Of a stretch of DNA of 64,000 nt, positions 1 through 11,800 are shown in pieces. The stretch covers positions 62,001 to 126,000 of the forward strand of contig NMRA01000087.1 in NCBI GenBank assembly GCA_002633005.1, in the 5' to 3' direction. The translations under genes and the position numbers were made by a program. The notes below the pieces were generated by a model, which was given only the letters and a program-made list of their open reading frames with translations, was not told the DNA's origin and searched no databases. Numbering within the stretch: position 1 is the stretch's first letter; every line of letters starts with the position of its first letter. The stretch is from Phoronis australis. Its lineage: Eukaryota; Phoronida; Phoronidae.

Positions 1-1102
1 CAGTCCCCACTTTTAAAACTACAGGTGTTTGTTTACATTCCATGTTGAAGTCGCTGACTCATTTTCCGTTTATAGGCTTACTGTTCCTGAAAATTTGCCT
101 GAGCTCCAAATACAAGCTCTAAAGTTCACCATCAGATATTCCTGCTAGCTTCAATGGATATAGTCTTGGTGTCGGCAACCATGTTTTTACTTTCTGGTTA
201 CTGAACTGATTCATTCAAATTTTCTATTTTGTGCTGACATGAATTTTAATATTTTTGCTAATGTGACTAGCTGGTGTTGAGTGCTACTTTCTGAACAACT
301 GAGTGCAATATGTTGTTTTTCATTGTATAAGACTACTAAATATTAACGATCTTGTATTAAGAAAATTATTGTTGCTTAAAGCAGTTGAAAACGTCCACCT
401 TCCTCTCAAGAAACTAACTGCCGATTTAGACCACATACCTCTACAAAATTGGTCTCAAATTGCTTGTTACTATGATGAGAAGTGCCTTCTGGGTCTGCAA
501 AGAACTTTTTGCTCGTTATTCCTCGAGACCTGGTTATTAAGCAATTTAAATGATTATGGCCGAATCACAATCCATTTTCGCAGATCGCCCCTCTTGCACT
601 GCAGATTACTGATCAACTACAATGTGGACACACTAGTGTGATGTTTACATCGACGGCCAGTACTGCATTTGTCAGTAAGTGCCCTTATTTCACTCTTTAG
701 ACTCGCAATTATTCTCAAATTAGTATACTCTAGTCATAAATCAATATCAATGATATATTGGGTTTCCAACGTATAACAATCAGTCTCGATTTATGTACGT
801 TTTAATTTTTGGCCAAATTATTTGCAACAAGAGGGAAAAGGCGCGATCGAAGCACAATAACGGCGTTTCTGAACAAGACAAACATCATCCTCTGTCTAAC
901 TATAGTACCTCAGGATATTTGCCTAGCAACAAAACGTCATTTTTGCGTTGCACTGATAAAGTGCATGTTTTTTTTTGGAGTTGTATCATCCCAAACTTCT
1001 GTTGTCTTGGACTCCAGAGACGAGGCTGGTTTCAGATATTTTGGTACTTGACACTGACCAGACTTGCGCCAACTGTTCTTGTAATTTAAACGTTGACAGT
1101 CA
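1..1102 (+). other. Unassigned left edge, possibly 3' UTR of a convergent gene
   Basis: No protein family recognised. The 112-codon frame at 303-641 has no visible domain and no clear splice support; it may be chance or untranslated sequence. The only positive sign of a gene is the plus-strand AATAAA just downstream. Confidence 0.25.
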
Positions 1103-1108
1103 AATAAA
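1103..1108 (+). terminator. Candidate poly(A) signal of a convergent plus-strand gene
   Basis: AATAAA in CAAATAAAAACC on the plus strand, 30 bp from the facing minus-strand signal. It would end a neighbouring transcript entering from the left edge. Confidence 0.4.
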
Positions 1109-1136
1109 AACCATACCAAGTTAACAAAATTACTCT

Positions 1137-1142
1137 TTTATT
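1137..1142 (-). terminator. Candidate distal poly(A) signal of EXT1
   Basis: AATAAA on the minus strand within ATTAAAATAAAAGAG. It faces the plus-strand signal at 1103-1108 and fits a tail-to-tail gene border. Confidence 0.45.
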
Positions 1143-3892
1143 TTAATAATTACATCATTTTGTTCAAAGCCGTACAATATAATACAACAACATTCTGTAC
1201 CAGTAACATTCACAGATCTCTCACACGTCAAAACAGCTCCCTAACAAAAACTAGACAAGACCAATTTTTGGTCAGATTGAAAAAAAAACTTCACAGCTTG
1301 AGTTCCAAGTGTTAAACTGAAAGGCACCATTTGAATGACTAGGTTTAACTTGCTCTCCCATTTTGAGACAAAATTTCTTGCTTTTCCAACAAGAATGGTT
1401 AAGCCATTAATGCAGAACTATTCATTCAGTAGAGTGTCATAGTTAAACACAATGCATGAGACAAGGCCAAAAAAGGCAAAGTTTGTTCTGGTCCTCGCCC
1501 CGAATCATTTCGAGACCTGCACTCGCTGATAAAAAATGTCCAACGTATCAATTTCGGCCAAGGTTTAGCATTTTCTTCTTGAAAAGCTGACAATAAGCAA
1601 TTTGAAATGCCATGATTTGCTGAGCGATTAAAAAACGAATCCCGCATTATTTTTGCTGGTCACCAGTGGATTGTCTTTTGGAAGAGCAACTAAAAACAAC
1701 ACTGCACCACGACTCATTTTCAGAGACCAGAGACAATTATGCTTTTTTGGCCAAACACCGTCATAGCCGTTTCATATGAAAAACACAAGATAAGAAAAGT
1801 GGGCTTCCTCCAATAGAAGACTTTCAAGTAAGAACATGGCAACTGATCATGTGAAAACGGATACTTGTGACCTCTGGAGGACGATGAGGCAACTTCTGAC
1901 TAAAATGCACTCCGTTTAATTACATACACTGTAAAATGGTCTTGTGTAGTCAAAGTGTTCCCTTATGCCCTGCAAAGCATTAGTACCTCTTGCTAAAGCC
2001 AGGTGGCGATAAGAGTCACCGGTCCCATGTGATCAGCCTACATTGCTTTCTGAAAGTCTCCCATCAAGAGACCAAGACAATACGCGACATACTTAGTTTG
2101 CCAAGGTCAAAAGACAGCATAACACTATATAAATAATAAATAACTAACTAGCCCTAAATTCAGCATTTGCATTCAATCTGACTGCACTGCAACCACTCTA
2201 CGAAAACATTCAGACCAAATAAATCTGCTTCTTCTTTAAAAAACAAACTTATGAATTAGGCCACTTACTGTTACAAATTCCGTCTCACCTTTCCCATTAC
2301 TCAGACTAGAGAATGATTTCTAGGCTTGAGAAGAGCCAAGATAGTGAATGCTTCAGACCACACACACTAAGTGACTACCATGGTGGGTTACCATGGTGGG
2401 TTAGCTGCAGTCACCGTGACAATGCGGTCACCAGGCAATTTTTGAAACTCATTTGAATTCAAACACAAAGTCCAAGTCCAGGACAATGTTGCTTTAGTAG
2501 AGATAACATGCTTGAGAGCTGTTGTTTTGTAACACCAGAACATGGTTAACAGTGGTGATGTGTTCAGTCATCTTAAAAATGTGGTCTCTGGGTCATGTTC
2601 AGGGGCGGAACCGTCGTTTGGTTTTCTAAAACAGCATTCTTTAAGAAGATAAGACCATGGTCTGAGTGCAGTCCACAGCTTCCTTCAACAGGGAAGTTTC
2701 AAACCTGCTAACTTGTTTTCTTCCGTTTTGAAGGTTTCAATTTCAGCTTGAATTAGTTAATGCTGTGTTGACACTAACAAGACAGGTATCATTTACAGGA
2801 AAAAATGCACCTAGTCATTCCGTTCCACCAAGAGGTCCCATTTCTGTATGGCTTTGTGGTTTTCATAAGCTTATGTGATTCAGCCACTAGAGGCAGTGGT
2901 GTAAAAGTGAAGGACTCAATAGAAACTAAAAAATGGCTCATGGTGGGGCTCATAATCTTTGGTAAAATAAATCCCTATAATCAGCTTTTACAACAACAGG
3001 TCAGTTCACAAAATGACTACTTTGGTAGAGACGACTATTAACATGAAACCCTTATGATTGTGACGGTAAAAATAACTGAAAAAATCTCTCCTGAATATTT
3101 ATACAGCCAAGCCTGTTTTTATACTGAACCCTTGCAAGGCATAATTCTCACACTATACACGTATTACAATGTCATGCATGGTGGGTTGGAAGCCCAATAA
3201 ATAAAGACAATGTATAACAAATTAAATGCACAAATACACTATCCACCGAGGGAAAAATTTTCAAAAACGTAAAATGCTGACGTGAACTTGTATGAAATAT
3301 AATTCCAGTGCATATTCTTTTATAGCAGTAAGATTTCTTCAGCATGACAAAAATATGTTCCACCTAACGTGAATATGAGAATTTTTAAAAATGTGACTAA
3401 TATCACAAAACAAACCACATTGAATGCAGTTTCATGGACTGTTTGATTTGTCGAACTTATTCGAGTGGGCTGTGCAGACTAGATCAACTAAAATACTGGG
3501 AGTGTAAATACTACAAACGTTATACGTGACTACTAAGACATAGAAACATGAACGATCAAGCACAGATTATCCGCACATCCATTGACATACATAATTCAAT
3601 GTTTACAAGACAGTTGCAAAATAGCACCAACAAAAAAGCTAGTATTCTGAAAAGGCTACGCAAAGCATTTCTATTTTTTTGTTGAAATGAGAAATGGGAA
3701 TATTTCTAAATAGCAAGCAGTAGAACCACAGGCCATCGAGGAACAGCACGTGCAGATGTAACCTCACAAGTGTTAAAGTTCAATCCCAAACAGGTGTGAT
3801 CGAAGCAACCAATGGGTCTCCTTCTTGGTGAGTCATTGATCAATAATCTTAAGGCAAAAAGTAGGTAATAGTTACTCTCAGAGGTCACGGAT

Positions 3893-3950
3893 TGTGAGAA
3901 CCAGTTTGATGTCCAGTATTCAGTGGAGAACACTGGTTCTCAAAATGCAG
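3893..3950. repeat. Small palindromic repeat, copy A
   Basis: GTGAGAACCAGTTTGATG, loop with TATTCAGTGG, then CACTGGTTCTCAAAATGC. It lies within the predicted EXT1 3' UTR, so it may fold in the mRNA. Confidence 0.8.
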
Positions 3951-4666
3951 GACTCATGTAAGTGACAATTGTCAAAAGGGAATAACCAATGCATTTGATA
4001 GACTAGTTAGCACTAACGAACTAAAGAGATCCAATATCAAATACGGATTATTGAGTAACGTTAAAATCTCGCTGAAAAGTGAAAAACTTAACATCTTCCT
4101 ATCAGGTATCATCAAATAAACCGTCAATTAAAGGTCGCTATTCGTTGGGATACAATTAAACAAAACCAAGTACAAAACAAATGCTAAATGATGGATAAGA
4201 GCAAATGCTTCTGGCAAATCTATATACACAGTGACACTCAAAACATTTTTGTTCCCTTAACAATTCACACCGCTACTACACTTTCTGTGATCTGTGGCAA
4301 CATTAAAGCAGACGCCATATTGAAAATTTGTCAAAAAGATTGTAAAAGCAGGTTTACTGACTAGAACTTCCACAGGCTTCTAGATGAACAACAGTACAAA
4401 ACAATATCAAAACGTGTTGTTGTGACACACACTATTCACCGTCAGTATACAATTAGCAAATTGGACACTAACTTGTGCAAACATTTTCACCAAGTGATCG
4501 TTCAACTCGATGCTGGATAGGGTTTGATCACACCAATTTTTCAGAATCATAAATACAGCTTGGTGTCTTTGTCAAGCTATTCCCAGTAGACAGACCATGA
4601 ACACGTGAGGCTGAGACACACATAAAACCTGCATCAGCATTTTTAGGTAACAGCTTGGTGTGAGAT

Positions 4667-4672
4667 TTTATT
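4667..4672 (-). terminator. Candidate proximal poly(A) signal of EXT1
   Basis: AATAAA on the minus strand (TTTATT on plus), about 780 nt past the stop, within GATAAATAAAATCTC. Confidence 0.4.
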
Positions 4673-5449
4673 TATCTCTGCACACTTTTGGAAGTACCAG
4701 CAGACACACTACTACAAGCATATCCTTTTTGTAAATAACATATAAACGGCACCAACAGTAGTTGTGAAGAGGTCCTGGCATTAACCTTGCACGTTTATCA
4801 CTGACTTCAAAATAGTTAACTGTTGAAATGGCAGTTGCAACTGCCATAAAAACGATCAATACACAACTTGAAACTGTTAGCGTGAATGACTTTTAATTAG
4901 CTTGTCAGACAGATAAAAAGGTTGGCATATAAACACAGTATAAAATGTGCCTACATCAATCTCATATCACATTGAGATATTTCTAGAACCCAATCTTGAA
5001 AATCTGGTTTTAAGTACAGACACCAAATCACGTGTAAACATGAGCAATCGATTAACGGATATCACAAACAAGGTCGCTCGCACTGTTGCGACCCGCACTT
5101 CACCACATGTACATGGCAAGCTAGACTCCTGACTACGTACAACTGCATTATATCATTGCATGACCCAAACACAGTTGCTTCACTGTTGCTGTCTGCACGT
5201 CACTATTCACTGACTGCAAGCTTTACTCGCGACTATGGACAACTCCATTTGATCATCACGTGCTGCAAAAATGACCACTGCACTGACGCGACCGTGCATA
5301 CTGTTGGCTCAATTATAACAGCAGACAACGGAAACCGACAACCAAACATCACAAACATGACCAGTACAGAATAACATGAGCGCCACAAAAACATGGCCAC
5401 CGCATCAGCTGCTGCTCCACTAGACTAGACTCTGTGGAGTTTGTTGTCG

Positions 5450-5813
5450 TCATAGCACCTTCTCCAGAGTCTTGTATTTTTTCCGCACGATCGACACGGG
5501 GTCCTTGTACAACGAGGGATCCAGACGCATCTTTGAACGTTTCAGTGGCATGTAGCCAAAGGCCGTCACCAACGTGTTCATGCAGACTTGTCGCTGCAGG
5601 AAGTGATCCGCCTCCAACCACTGTGACGAGTGCGGCGCTGCTCCTGGCAACATGGAGTCCTTGTACTGCCGCCTCTGTGTCACCTTGACAGGTGGTCGCT
5701 GGGTGATATGGCTGACCAGAAAGTTCATGAGAATGTCTTCGCAGTTCTGCAACTGGTCGATCGTTTCTCGCAGTGAGTTGCGCAGCATGTGTGTGTAAGC
5801 ATACGCGTAATAT
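5450..5813 (-). CDS. EXT1: EXT1 coding exon 9, C terminus and stop (equals human exons 10+11 fused)
   Basis: 364 bp including the TGA at 5452-5450. It begins [19 protein letters not shown], then [34 protein letters not shown], and ends [36 protein letters not shown]. Human uses two exons for the same segment (358 bp in total with stop); here the intron before the final ~60 codons is absent. The acceptor is TTTTGCAG|A. Open frames at 5349-5906 and 5434-5688 are shadows of this exon. Confidence 0.97.
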
Positions 5814-8800
5814 CTGCAAAACAAGAAACGAGTTAATAAAATTAAAAGGACATGACCTTAAAAGTGCATGATACACAACTATTGACGGGACAAAACCCAG
5901 CATCAATAGGGACGTCCTGGATTACACAGTGACACTCCAATCTCGCTGTATTTACTCAAAATGCCATAAACATCCGTCAGACATATTTGCTGCCGTGTTT
6001 TCGTGCCACTGGAGTTTCACGTTATTAGTTTTTGTGTGATTCTTTACAAGTTTTTCTTAGTAGCATTACTCTATTTGTCCTTCTGATACCAACGAAGAAT
6101 TACTGCTGCGCTGTGGGCTGCAACTCCGACATAAGAAATTTTGATAAACTGGACAAATACCTGTGGCTGCGAGATCTGAAATCTTCAACTTCCCGAAATC
6201 AATGAAAGACACTAAAATGTGCCCAATTTCCAAAACGATGTCACGCGCTTTCTTATCCCTGAGATAAATGAGAGTTCTAACTCCATGCAATCCGGGATGG
6301 TCCTACTGAGCTTCACATGCCGGACAACACAAAGCTTATTAACTTTTAAAAGCCTCCAAAAGCCCTACCAATCCAAGACTGCTTGATATTCCCAAACATA
6401 TCTAACTATTGTACGATTAGGTGGATATGCATGAGAGATTGATAGTCTGTTACACAAAAATGGCACCCCTGTGATGCAATGGCTACTGGCCAAAAACGTC
6501 TGCTACAAACAGGTTGTAATGCTACTTTGTAGGATGTGGAAAAGAATCCTTTGACATGCACCAACACTCATAATTGAAACTGTTCCTTTATGTGCACCAA
6601 CGGGAAGTAAAAAGGCATAACTCATTAGCTTCAGAGGTCAGAAGGGAGACACTCATCTGCTTGGGGGAGGGGTAATGTCACCAGTCACCTTAACTTTGTA
6701 TAAAAAGACAAGCTGCAAAACACCATCTTTTCTGGTTTACCTGTGAATGAATGCAGCACCTGTCAGTACCATGGAGTAGTCGTTGGTCCACTTTGACGTG
6801 TAGCCCCACTGACTACGGGCATCGTCCCAGAAATGATTGCGTGGTGGATAACCGACGATACGGTCTGGGAACGACTGCCACACGCTGAAGGCAAAATTGA
6901 TCTGCAATATTCAAAATAATCAATGGTGAGGTCACTACACATAATGAGACTGCGAGCCGATTCATATTATGACCAGGACTGAGTTGCATAAAGCTTCAAA
7001 AGTTATCCGCTGGATAAGTTTGATTGTTGCATGACGTCACGTGCATTGTTCAACAATAACAACGTGAGGCGTGATAATGCGACGTCATTGTTGCTATACG
7101 GCGTATAACTTTTATGCAACTGGGCCCAGGTGTACATTTCTAAACAAATCCGGTTCTGACTTCAGGAGAGAGCTGAAAGTCGGGGATATGTTTTTGAACA
7201 GCCACCTTTGGAAAACTCATAATTACTTCTGCCTTCAGTCAAAACGTGTAAGCAAGATTTGGAACTACTCACTAAAGCTGTTTTTACATAGAGAATGGTT
7301 GTCATGGTTGCGAGTTGTCACGGCACGACATGCTCCACATAACATTAGATCGCAAAGTGGATCAGAATTAGTCATTTACACAAAGACTGTTTGCGCATGC
7401 TTGCATAAACAACAGTGGAAGTCCAAAACACGTGGAATGCAAGCATAACAGAGATGAACCTTTCCTCCCTGCCCCAGTTTGTGTTTAGACGTGTACTTGA
7501 AATAGGAGCAACTGATTGAGTGTAACTTGCTCCACCTCTCAAACCGGTCTCAAAAATAGTCGCCGTAGTGTCAACTTGCTCCGTGTCAGTCGTGTTTACA
7601 CTCACACTTGCGCTCGATCAGCTGTTCAGTGTTAGTCGCTCCGTGACAACTCTCTCTCTCTCTCTCGCATGTAAAAGTGGCTTAACTGGGGTCCTAGATT
7701 TTGATAACCAGTTTGATGCCTCATATCAGTGGAATAAACAAGTTCTCAGGAAAGCAGAGTTCTGTCGGTAAATATTACCCAAGATTTGGCATTATCCATG
7801 TTTAATCAAAGGTTTATCCTCCTCAGTGTGAAGGCTCAGTGTGATATTAGGGGACCAACATGTCTAATGATCTTATTATAGACAAATCCACTGAATACTT
7901 AATAACCTAGGTCTATCTCTCAATACAAGCCTGAAGGCTAAATAACTACCTCAGTCAATAACCATGTGGTTATTCCCCATAGGAGATAATGATTTGGAGG
8001 GAAAATATGAAGGGCATGCTGAGATATTCTAAAGGAAACGCTCACCTGTATGGTTTAATCCATTGTGCTACACAGGGACATGAGCAATGTCCAGCACAAT
8101 GAAAGTTGAACATTCTCATTTTGTTTTGTGAGATTTGTAGAGTTTAATGCTCAAAAGGGAGGGATAAAAAGTGCCCCAGGGGTGACAATTCCTCCAAATC
8201 TCACTGGGGATCTAGGACAACGACCACTCAACAAAGAAACAGTATCAGACCACACTCACTACTGTATACAATTGGAGCTAATTACATTGAACTCTTTACA
8301 AGGACACCATGACCTTGACAAAGTAATGACACGTTAAATTTGAAGTCACTACAACAATCCCTATAGATATTTGTGAAGTACAATATAAACAAAACTGAGT
8401 AAATTGTTATGTCTAATTTTCCGGAAATGCAAACTGCAATATTAATATTTCAATCGGGTGTTATGACTGAATTGTACCGTTTGGGTGACCAGATGTCAAG
8501 TGGCAATTTCCCTGCTCTACCAACTGCCATGGTAACATATCATTAGTAAACTTCAAATTAAAAAGTGAAAATAGACATAAAGTATTATCACCACTAGACA
8601 CAGTGCTGGTTGTGCAGAAAGTCAACTATGAGCAACTCTGTTATCAAGACACATGCAGGTACTCTTGTGAGGGACCCAGAGTTGAACAAACAATAATTAA
8701 ATATAAAAATTCTCTTTAACTGAAGGCAGACCTGCCAGTTAAAGGCATTGTCCCGCTATCAGGCTGTGAATCATAGCCAGCTGTTGCTACGGTAGTTGTG

Positions 8801-11800
8801 AAACTCGTTGTTGTTGACAGACCTATAGGCTACAATGTACAATCAGTGTGCAGAGACTGTTAGAGTCATTAAGACACTTTGAATACTTCATGCACGGCCA
8901 TAAAGAGAATAACAGTTTCAAATGCCAAAAATACCTTCAAAATTCAACAGGAAAAATGTCCGGAATACAACACGTAATACTAATAGGAGAGATTTTTGTT
9001 TCATTTTCAAATGTGAGAACAAAACGTAAACATTGTTTCGCTACTTGACGAACACTGAATGTCAGCTTCCGCATATTAAGTGTCAAGTATCCGTTCCACA
9101 AACCTCGTCAGTTGTCAGTAAGACATCTTCATCTAAGCTGAGGATAGCATCGGTGGTGATGAAGTCGTCCGGTGAAAACCTGGCACTGATTGTCTGGAAA
9201 AGAAACAACTGAGGTTGAGGAGAACATTGGCTGCAAAGAGGTCCGGCACGCATTGTCGTGAAGCAACGACATTTCACGAGAATTTCTTCTGCAGCGATGC
9301 TGTCATTTTTCAAATGCGTTATGGGACAGCTGTTGGCTCACAAAGGTTCGGTGACATCACAGATAACTCGTGGAAAAGTAACTGGATTCATAATTTGCGT
9401 TTTAGGTGGTGAGATTAGACCTCAGTGTGATCGAATGTCCTCAAGAATGCCTCAGGCAACCTGTGTACTTCTTTGATGCATTTTGTGGCTTTTATCGATC
9501 TTTTATTAGTCTGTAAATGTTACTTCATCATACTTGCACCAAAATGCATGTTGCCGTGGACCCGAGGTTTCAATTCTGATGCGCACAAGTGACAACAGTT
9601 GTTATCCATCAGACCACGGACACGTCGTAAAGTGATCTGTGAAGTCAACAGATGTTTACCAATCAACAATCATCCCAGAATGCATTAAAAAACATCAGCA
9701 GAAGCATAGAAGAAATTACCACTGCCAACCAGTGGATGAGGAAAGCAACAAACAAAACTCCCAAGGTGTAAGTCTATTCGTCACAACTGATACTTTATTA
9801 AGGACTTATTTCTTAAGTATGCATCATGCTATTTCAGCCTCATATCCTTTTTTCAGAATAAACCGAATTAAGCAAGGAATTTCCATTTTTTCCAATTTCC
9901 AGTGAACTAATGACAAAATGGCTCCGAAAGTTGAATAACACCGAAGCTCTATTTTTACTGCACTAAAACCAACTGATAGCACATTCATGCAAAGATGTTA
10001 CTTCCGAAGTGTTCCTATTTTTACGATATCTTTCGCTAGGTAACTCTCATTTTATGTCCAGAACTGGCAAAAATACAGGAAAGGATATCTTTAAATGGAT
10101 TCATGTTTGTACTGTTGTTAACCGCAGTCAGCGTGAATCAAATACCAGGAACTGGCCACCGCATAACCTCAAACAACACTTACCATAGACTCACTCTGCT
10201 TGACTAGTATTGGTACTTTACTATCCACAGGCCACTTGTGCTTGCCTGGAGGTGGCGCTTCACTCTGCCAAATGATTAATATCTGTAACAGGAAGTCACA
10301 TTATGCAATTTAAGTTGCAAACAACTACACTGGTGTTCATCAACACTTGACACTATTCATCAACATTGACGCTGACTAGAAGGGTTATGTAGGTCCTTAT
10401 GACTAGCCAAATATCTACAACACTACAGACGCTAACTCTGTTAAAGTATGCCTTTTCTGAAAGTAGAAAGCTTGTAAAATCTCATTTATGACTTTTTACA
10501 TATCCTTCATTACAACAAAACAGCAGCATCTATAACATGATCAAATTCATTCAATAGAAATGTTCAAGGTGAAATCTCAAAAATGCTGTTACGGTTTTCT
10601 GAATTATTTTGTTTATGCTTTGTGTTTTTTCATAAAATCAGATATAAGTACTATTTTGATAGCTCCTCGTGCAAACGTGGAACATTTTAAAAATCAATCC
10701 TAATAGTGTTTTGTAGAACAGTGCATAAGGCGTGATATCTGACATATTCGCACGAATACGATCAGCCATTTCTGAGATGTGATGCTTTGAAGCTTGCCAA
10801 GAGTGCGACATAATCTTAACATCTGCAACAGGAAGTAATATATTATAACTTGTCTTTCAGTGACACAATGATTAATAACTGATACCTGCGTAACAGGAGG
10901 TGTGTCATTTAACTAATAACACAAAAAGTATGCGTTCTATACAGCAATGTCAAGAAAACTGACGTGAGTTGCAGGATTGCAGTGAGAAAAAGAGACTACA
11001 CAAATTTTGGAAGTTTCAGCAATGTGCAAACCAGATGAGAGCGGATAAAAAGGAAATAGTTTTTCTCGAATTTACTACACATTTCCAATTATTTTTGTAC
11101 CAGTTGAAGCACCGTATCAGCATGTTCTCTACAACAAAAAAAAAATTGTTGGAAGCGCATCAACGCCAACAAATGTGTTCTCTGCAGTGCAAATGTACTT
11201 ACAGTTGTACTGTTTTAAGTGCATATTTACCCGCCTTGTTATCCACTAATTGGTCTTTAATCAGTTTTGATTGGCTTAAGCCAGTTGATGGTAAGTCCAT
11301 AATTTCAAGTAATAAAGATGTAGTTTGAAATGGCAATGCCCGGTGTCCAAACTAGTCACTGTTTTTTTAAACTGGTCCCTACTTTTTCAAACTGGTCCCT
11401 ATTTTTTCAAACTGGTCCCTATTTTTTCAAACTGGTCACTATTTTTCCAAACTTGTTCCTTTTTCCCCAAACTTGTTCCTATTTTCCCAAACTTGTTCCT
11501 ATTTTCCCAAACTTGTTCCTATTTTTTCAAACTTGTTCCTATTTTTCAAACTGGTCCCTAATTTTTCAAACTTGTTTCTATTTTCCCAAACTTGTTCCTA
11601 TTTTTCAAACTGGTCCCTATTTTTTCAAACTTGTTCCTATTTTACCAAACAGGCTGCTGGCCTTTCAAACGTGCCACAAGTGCTAACGAACAGGTTGTGG
11701 GCGCCACTGCTGGGTATGCTAAGACAAATGGTTTAGCCAGTAACAACACCCAAATGTCGCCTTTTGGTGTCTTGGGTATCTTTCTTGGCTTTGTCTATTT

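Larger units (their letters stand above)
1143..5449 (-). other. Probable EXT1 3' UTR (up to 4.3 kb)
   Basis: There is no further coding sequence on the minus strand downstream of the EXT1 stop. Two AATAAA signals on this strand could end the transcript, at 4672-4667 and 1142-1137. Which one is used cannot be told from sequence. The stretch carries one copy of the small palindrome (3893-3950), a 15-bp tandem duplication (ACCATGGTGGGTT type) near 2378-2402, and no recognisable gene. Confidence 0.5.

Noticed and set aside
303-641. 112-codon plus-strand frame as a gene
   Set aside because: No recognised domain, no splice or start evidence. Kept only as unassigned left-edge sequence.
5349-5906. 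185-codon minus-strand frame
   Set aside because: It overlaps EXT1 exon 9 in a different frame and reads through the splice acceptor; a shadow.
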